Positions 58,030 through 64,000 of a stretch of DNA of 64,000 nucleotides are shown one piece after another. How positions within the stretch are numbered: the stretch's first letter is position 1; each line of letters begins with the position of its first letter. The position numbers and the translations under genes are program-made. The notes under the pieces were generated by a model that saw only the letters and a list, made by a program, of their open reading frames with translations, made no database searches and had not been told where the DNA came from. This DNA is from Vandiemenella viatica (taxonomy: Eukaryota; Arthropoda; Insecta; Orthoptera; Morabidae), in assembly GCA_031002005.1 (NCBI GenBank), contig JARYHS010008074.1, positions 10,176,924-10,240,923 of the forward strand, written 5' to 3'.

Positions 58030-59315
58030 GAACATATCTATCTATCTATCATTATGACTGTATCTTTGGTGGTACCCTGAGGTGTCAGATTGTTTTAGAA
58101 CCCACTGTTCTCTTGTGGTCGGTCGTCTCCCCAGCTTTGATAGTTGTTCACTTTTTATCTGCCTCCTTCTGAGAGCACGTTGGTATCTGAAGGTAATTCT
58201 TCTATTGCGTTTGCTTGGTTTTTATCGTTTGTTTGCGTTATTATTTTTCCCCCTTTTGCTCTGATATTTTAATTACTTTCCACTACTTTTGAATTTTCCC
58301 TCTTTTAAATAGCGCATGTCTCAGGTATGCTCTTTGCTCGTCTTTTTCTACCAGCCCCATCAAGTTCGCACCTTCTCCATTTCATCACCCGTTAACTGAG
58401 GGTCATTCGTCATCATGAGATCACATCTTTCGTTTCCTGATTGCATTATATCATCATTTCCATTTGGATGTTTAAGTGTTTATTTTAGGTCCTTTCGTTT
58501 TGTTGTTTAATGTTCCAGGAGTTCCCTGTTCTTTACAGTTTGGTTTCTCCGTCTCTTTCATTTGGAATTTGTCTTTATTCTTTTTGGCTTGTTTCTCCGT
58601 CAATTTCCTGCACTGTAAGAAGTTTCTCAGCATATTACGGTCCATGGCTTTAGTTGTCGTTGTCCTGAACAGCTTTCCGCTTCACATACTTAATGGCAGT
58701 GTTGATGGCTGTATCCTTGGTCAGTTAACTCTCACATGTTCTTCGGAATTGCATACAGCAGAAGTTCTGGGTTGGCTGTTGAACACTACCAAAGCGCGAG
58801 TCACACACATTACTATAAGAGGGGATATGCATAGATACTTCTATTTTGGCTATTCTCACTTCGTTTGTATTTTTGTATGTGATGTTCCCTCTCCAATTAT
58901 CTTCCGTCATCTCTACTACTGTTCCGAATGGTTTGACTGTGTGTAGTATTGATTCACTGGTTACTTCACAGGGAAGATTCAGTATTCTCAAGTGTCTAAT
59001 TCCCATTCCTGCATTGGATACTTTTGCTGACGTTTCAGACTGAGTGATTGAATTTCAACTTCCGGAGATCGACTCCATTAATTTCTCAAAATATTTTTAG
59101 TTTGTCATTTTCACAAAAACTCCATTCTGAAATGAATCCAACTGAATCCCTACAAATTCTTCGTCAATCAGTTTGACCGTATCGTACAGCCGTTCGTGAA
59201 TCTTAAAAGTCGTTGGTCTTACATACGTTCGGTCAAACGCAAATTTCACTGCGTTCTTTCTTATTAATGACGCAACTTCTTTATCTTTGGCCCATGACCT
59301 GCCTGATGTCTGCAA
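58030..59315 (-). pseudogene. Exploded LINE, ORF1 (gag-like)
   Basis: The minus-strand frame 59315-59097 has DRTYVRPTTFKIHERLYDTV and then VGIQLDSFQNGVFVKM. The next, 59006-58725, has GIRHLRILNLPCEVTSESIL and ends near a cysteine-rich CCMQFRRTC stretch, where the first zinc knuckle should be. These phrases match the RNA-binding ORF1 of an arthropod LINE family that pairs with an endonuclease-RT ORF2 like that at 54757. Downstream to about 58030 the frame is broken and lysine/arginine-rich. A (TATC)n run at about 58038 marks a possible boundary. It is dead. Confidence 0.7.
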
Positions 59316-59385
59316 TTCTTCATCTTCTTACGATAATTCTTAGCTCTTTAACATATTACTTGAAACTCTGTAAACGTGAAGCTTC

Positions 59386-59432
59386 ACTCGCCGGCTGCTA
59401 GCAGCGAACTTCACCACTGAGCCACCCCCCTG
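59386..59432 (-). repeat. tRNA-like A-box fragment
   Basis: TGGCTCAGTGG (59415-59425 on the minus strand) is a perfect A box, preceded by GGGGG. No clear B box follows at the right distance, so this is a SINE-head relic rather than a gene. Confidence 0.45.
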
Positions 59433-59439
59433 CACATTG

Positions 59440-62400
59440 GCGTGCTACTACACATGCTATGCGTCTGGCTGTCAACGTTCACTTAGTTTTCGAAATTACA
59501 TATTATTTACAAATAAAAGAGAAACCTACATCCTTTCCGGTGGCAAACAGAATTTCCTTTTCCAATTTGTTCCTGAAAACATAAACAACACTCATAGAGA
59601 CAAACTTACCGTAGCATTCATAATTTTTGAATTAATTTCTCTTTCGTTACATTTTTCATTCTTTCCTGAGCTCATTTCTGTTGAGAGTAGATGAAGCTAG
59701 TGGCATCGAGGCTTATAGTGTAACCTTTTTTCTGCTAAATATATGCGACCAAATATACAGAAGTATGTTTTTCGTTTGGTTACGTAGAGGCGAAGTATGG
59801 TATTTTATTTTCTGACGACGAAACTCAGAAACGGCCAACAGAAAACGAGAAGCAGATGGTACATAGAAGCACGTCCGAAGCAGGGGCTTCCACTGCAGAA
59901 AACAATACGTATGCTTAATTCGCAATATTTTTTCCCTAGAGCACCAGCATTGCAGGTTCCACATTGCACTAATGAGGGGAGCTCGCCTTAAAGGAGTCAC
60001 TAATTTTGATGAAATTTGCTGTGCATTTAGAGAAACGCGCCCAAAGTTAAATCCTCTATGCCCTGAACTTATTTCCCATATAGCAGGTGAAATTTATGGC
60101 TGTAAAGGAGTTGGCGAAAGTGTATAAGGTAGCGAATCATTGTTTCGGGAATTTTGTTTTGTTATTTTTAATAGTTGTACTACGAGCCTTCGTGCATTAT
60201 TGCTACTGCGTACAGTCGAGATAAAGGCGTTGAAATATGGAAAAGTTAATTCCCATTATCAAGAAGTTAATCGCTATGTCCCAGTGATCAGGAATACTAC
60301 TTAGGTTACTAGGAATCTGTGTGTTCATCCCTAGCGTGAATACATTTGTAGAATTAAAAAATGTTTTTGGTTTACTGCTGGAACAGTATTCGGAAGAAGA
60401 ACGAGAGAATATCCGGCCTCGGCTTTTTTTATTTAACCGACCCGGCATAGCATGTTGTGACTTCGCGAAAGCATCCAGTTATATGGGTGATCCTCCCAAG
60501 TTAGTTGTTAATCTAAATCTCTATGAAAATATTTAACACGAATTCCGGAATAAAGCAGATTAAATAAAGCATGCAGATTAATAACTAGAACACGAAAAAG
60601 AAAAGCATATTAGAGACAACTTAATTTTCACGCATTACACGTAAACAAACTGCTCCAATTTGTATCCAAGAAGGTATCAATCTATTGTGTCGCTGTTATT
60701 CCCTGTTTGCTGTATGCAACGATATAACATTCTAAGTTGTCCGGAGGTTAATTTCTACCTACATGGATCAGAGCAGGTTGACAGAGGCCAGCGCTGCTGC
60801 AGTGAGCTGAGATGTATGGAGATGGGCGGCTCTCATAACGACTCCCCAGCGCCCAGTAAACAGGCGGCCGCCACGCCGGGTTTACTCTCTGTCTCCTTTA
60901 CATCCTCCTGTGTCGTAGCTATTCTAATCACTCATAGAGTATGTTTATATAGTACTGTTTCAGCACTAAATTTAGATGTTTCAGAGTTTCTTCCGGTTGG
61001 ATGACTGACTAAATCTATTTCGGATGGATTTCGCTAATGAGGCCGAAAAAAATTGCACAATTAATCTATGCTGAAACACGTCAAAATTTGGTCACTGGGA
61101 ATTAATAGAATCGTTCTAGAGGTACTAGCACCAGTAAAATCAAACATTGACAGTAAAGAAAGTACAAATTTATTGCCGCCATCCATCTGTAATTACTGAC
61201 CTGGTGCAGTTCCCAATTGAATTCTCTTTCCTTCCACGTACTGTGGCATAACATGAAATACACTATATAGACATTCGTTTTTATTATGCTAATTTTTTAT
61301 TTTATTTGATTGACAGTAGATTGTTACGCCATGCAATTATTAAATCACAATTATATTACGTCAAATATACATGACCATATTTTTAAACCCTATTAAGTAA
61401 ATTATGATGATGTTTCAAGTTATTTAATGAATGCAAAAAAAAAACAAAAATGCTAAAAGAATCCTTGTGTTTTTGTATGTTCACTTTGCAGCCCTTTAAG
61501 AATATGCAGCAGCGTGAAGACACTGGTGCCAACTGTTGCAAGTGCAGGGGTAGTAACCCTGTGGAACTAGAACTAGTAGCCAGTTTCACTGTTTCTACAG
61601 CGGAAGAAGAAATACTCAGTGCTCCAAAACTCACCTCGTCGCATCCCCATAGTAGGCTTTGAATAATGCTTATTTTGTTTAGACGTGCGAGAAATCTGCC
61701 ATTATTAGAACCTAATGTAGACATGGTTACAACGGATTTCCTAGAAATTGGCTTGTGTTTGCAATATGAACATTTTTTCAGTTTAATTTAACGTAAGATG
61801 TAATACAGAATCTAGTAACAAAATATATTACTTTTTGGATTAATTTTTATTCTCTAAGGAAATAATGCTGTATTAATTAATTTTTTCGAATGTATACCTA
61901 ATGTAGATTACGGGGACTGTGCTGCAGATAAGTATTAGTGCAGCCGGTGCCTGAACGAAGCACCTGGGTGAAAGTTTTAATCATATTCATTTTCTCAGCG
62001 GAAATATTCCCAGTTAGGAGAAGAGTGGAATTTAATTTACGTGCCTGCTCGCACAAGGCTTTCACCTGCTGAAGTTGAGGTCTGTTTTTGCCTCTTAAGA
62101 ATGTATGTTTCAATCTCTTTCGAATTTTCTACAGTATCTGTGGAGAAAACACAAAGTTTCTACGTGAAACTAAATCTCAGATAATGACTGCTTATAGATT
62201 CCTTCCTTACAGACGAATTAATCTATGCTGAAACATGTCAAAATTTGGTTACTGGGAATTAATACAATCGCTCTAGAGGTACTAGCATCAGCAAAATCAA
62301 ACATAGACATTTTCGAAAGGTGCACGACTTAATTAACTGTCGTATAGGTGATTAAATGTCTACCATCAGAAATACGTGAGTTCATAGGCCTCGCTAACAT

Positions 62401-63470
62401 CCTAACACTTCCTCCATCGACATTCCAATACTTTTATGCCATCCTAAGAAAAGTATTTCTCGAGAGTGTGAAAAGATGCTATTTTCCATATTTTATTATT
62501 TAAAATATTTTACGTTTCAAGATACTTTGAACAAATGCGTGCCTTAAGCCTCATCGCTAGTATGTAATTTACATTTCAAATTTGGCTCACCGTTTCGAAG
62601 ATTTGAGGAACGCAACAGGCTAAAACATTTTTTCCCCTCCCATATGGGTGCTTAATTGTATAGTACTGTACTCTATGATATAAATTTGTGTTATGACGTC
62701 TCTCAAGAAAGGCAGTGCAACAAACAAAGCAATTTGGTCTCTATTGATTGCTATTTTACTACAGCTAAGTATCTCGCAATGACATTACATATCTGTACAA
62801 GCTCTACCCGCGAATTCGTGCACGAGAATTTGAGATATGTGCTGTTAATTCACAGGCAATCTACTATAGTGATCTAGGTCGATCACTTGCTAAAACCGTA
62901 TTTCTCAAGTCAGTATCCAGGACGGGTGAGTTTGAAATAGTTAAGCAATAGGAGCTATGACCTGAGAAGTAGCACGCCAATCAGCAAGTCGCCAAGCGCC
63001 TGTCATTACTGCAAGCTGGTAAAGTGACTTCATACATTAGGTTAGCGAGGAGTATTTCCCTCTCCACGTAGTGGTGATGGGAAGGGGAAGTGTCTATTTA
63101 AACCCTGGGGGCAGTGGTCTGGAGGTCTCTACGAAAGTCTTTCAACGAACCACATCGATGTCGAGGGCGTCGACGCTGGCGCCGCTTGGGTAGCGGTTGC
63201 AGAGAAGAACATGATGCCTGTTACTAAGGTGGCTCTGTTGCGATAGCTGGGTGTGGACGGTTGGAGGGTCATGTGGGAATAATCTTGTAGACGTCTTATC
63301 AGTATTTCAGTTAGTTTGGGCTGCGAGACGCCCACGAGTTACATGCTCGCCCATGTCTTTGGCCCTGTGTGGAATGATCCGGTGAACGCATAACAATTTT
63401 GTTAAAAAACTAATTGAACCATGTAAATATTCACAGATGCCATCCGTCATTGATCATGTAAATAAATGTA
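59440..63470. other. Long unassigned region
   Basis: About 4 kb without a recognised gene. A 110-bp direct repeat is seen at about 61060-61165 and 62215-62320, sharing AATTAATCTATGCTGAAACA and CTCTAGAGGTACTAGCA-like blocks. A GC-richer patch lies at 60770-60900. Frames at 60660-61004 and 61898-62113 show no motif I know. Confidence 0.4.
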
Positions 63471-63474
63471 TATA

Positions 63475-63942
63475 CAGGGTGTTACAAAAAAGGTACGGCC
63501 AAACTTTCAGGAAACATTCCTTACACACAAACAAAGAAAATATGTTATGTGGACATGTTAGAGCTCATTTTAGTTTCGTTAGTATGTACTATACTTCCTC
63601 GATTCACCGCTCCTATTGTGGACGGCTGTGATACAATACGCCATTCTCCAGGGCTGCATCAGCGCATCAGGGATTCCATGCGACGGAGGGTGGATGCATA
63701 TATCCTCGCTAATGCAGGACATTTTGAACATTTCCTGTAACAAAGTGTTTGAAGTCACGCTGGTACGTTCTGTTGCTGTGTGTTTCCATTCCATGTTTAA
63801 TGTGATTTGAAGAAAAGTAATAAAATGAGCTCTAACATGGAAAGTAAGCGTTTCCGGACACATGTCCACATAACATATTTTCTTTGTTTGTGTGTGAGGA
63901 ATGTTTCCTGAAAGTTTGGCCGTACCTTTTTGTAACACCCTG
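63475..63942 (+). mobile_element. mariner-type element, 468-bp deletion derivative
   Basis: Inverted ends of about 50 bp or more start CAGGGTGTTACAAAAA. TA flanks both sides (63473-63474 and 63943-63944). It keeps a transposase C-terminal coding scrap. The inner parts of both ends (GTTAGAGCTCATTTTA) also pair. Confidence 0.93.
63615..63740 (+). pseudogene. mariner-type transposase, C-terminal scrap
   Basis: The plus-strand frame ends DTIRHSPGLHQRIRDSMRRR followed by VDAYILANAGHFEHFL and a stop. This basic helical end, with a final H-F-H block, is the C-terminus of a widespread insect Tc1/mariner-superfamily transposase (function: cut and paste of the element at TA). The catalytic triad is absent because about two thirds or more of the element is deleted. 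The start at 63549 is not the true one; coding similarity begins near 63615. Confidence 0.75.
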
Positions 63943-64000
63943 TAGAAGTTAGAATTATAGCGCCACGTATCGGAACTAAGCGTATCTAATAACCTTACAA

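Overview
This window is nuclear DNA from an insect-like eukaryote. It is built almost entirely from transposable elements and their debris. I recognise no intact host gene, tRNA, rRNA or CRISPR array. The many small open frames are fragments of transposon proteins or chance frames. A hemimetabolous (polyneopteran-type) insect is suggested by the dominant SINE, a tRNA-derived family with A and B boxes and a conserved tail, by the many LINE clades, and by abundant hAT, Tc1/mariner and Harbinger-like elements. That assignment is an inference from repeat style, not a proof.

Layout. 1-601 is a gap. 602-18655 holds a Jockey-type LINE 3' piece, a 170-bp near-perfect hairpin with hammerhead-like core motifs, a four-copy tandem repeat, a decayed RTE-type LINE (about 4290-7100), several SINEs, and a hAT element with exact 8-bp target duplications that carries a Harbinger-like MITE in its right tip. 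18660-18970 is a TG-rich satellite.

18971-40903 is a giant imperfect palindrome. The left arm (18971-32368) and right arm (32477-40903) are inverted copies around a 108-bp spacer and are nearly identical where aligned. They differ by a 6.0-kb R1-type LINE found only in the left arm (22831-28834, with 15-bp target duplications and a clean empty site in the right arm), an 832-bp tandem duplication found only in the right arm, and minisatellite copy number (about 2 versus 8). Each arm carries a 170-bp array of 4.5 copies, a chain of SINEs, and a decayed Tc1-type transposase. The TG-rich satellite flanks the palindrome in direct orientation on both sides, so the structure looks like a giant fold-back unit sitting inside a satellite locus. 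A misjoined pair of haplotypes is the main alternative.

40904-64000 is another nest. It includes a mariner-type element (42378-43232), a TTAA-flanked element (43607-45074) holding a possible solo LTR, and RTE-tail debris. Between about 46330 and 59315 lies one old minus-strand LINE split into pieces by a ZMYM-type hAT, a plus-strand CR1/L2-like LINE, a second hAT carrying another Harbinger-like MITE, and a 3.3-kb block containing a third hAT with a SINE inside. The window ends with a second mariner deletion derivative (63475-63942). These elements do not form a pathway. Their value is as a layered record of insertions, many datable against each other by exact target-site duplications.
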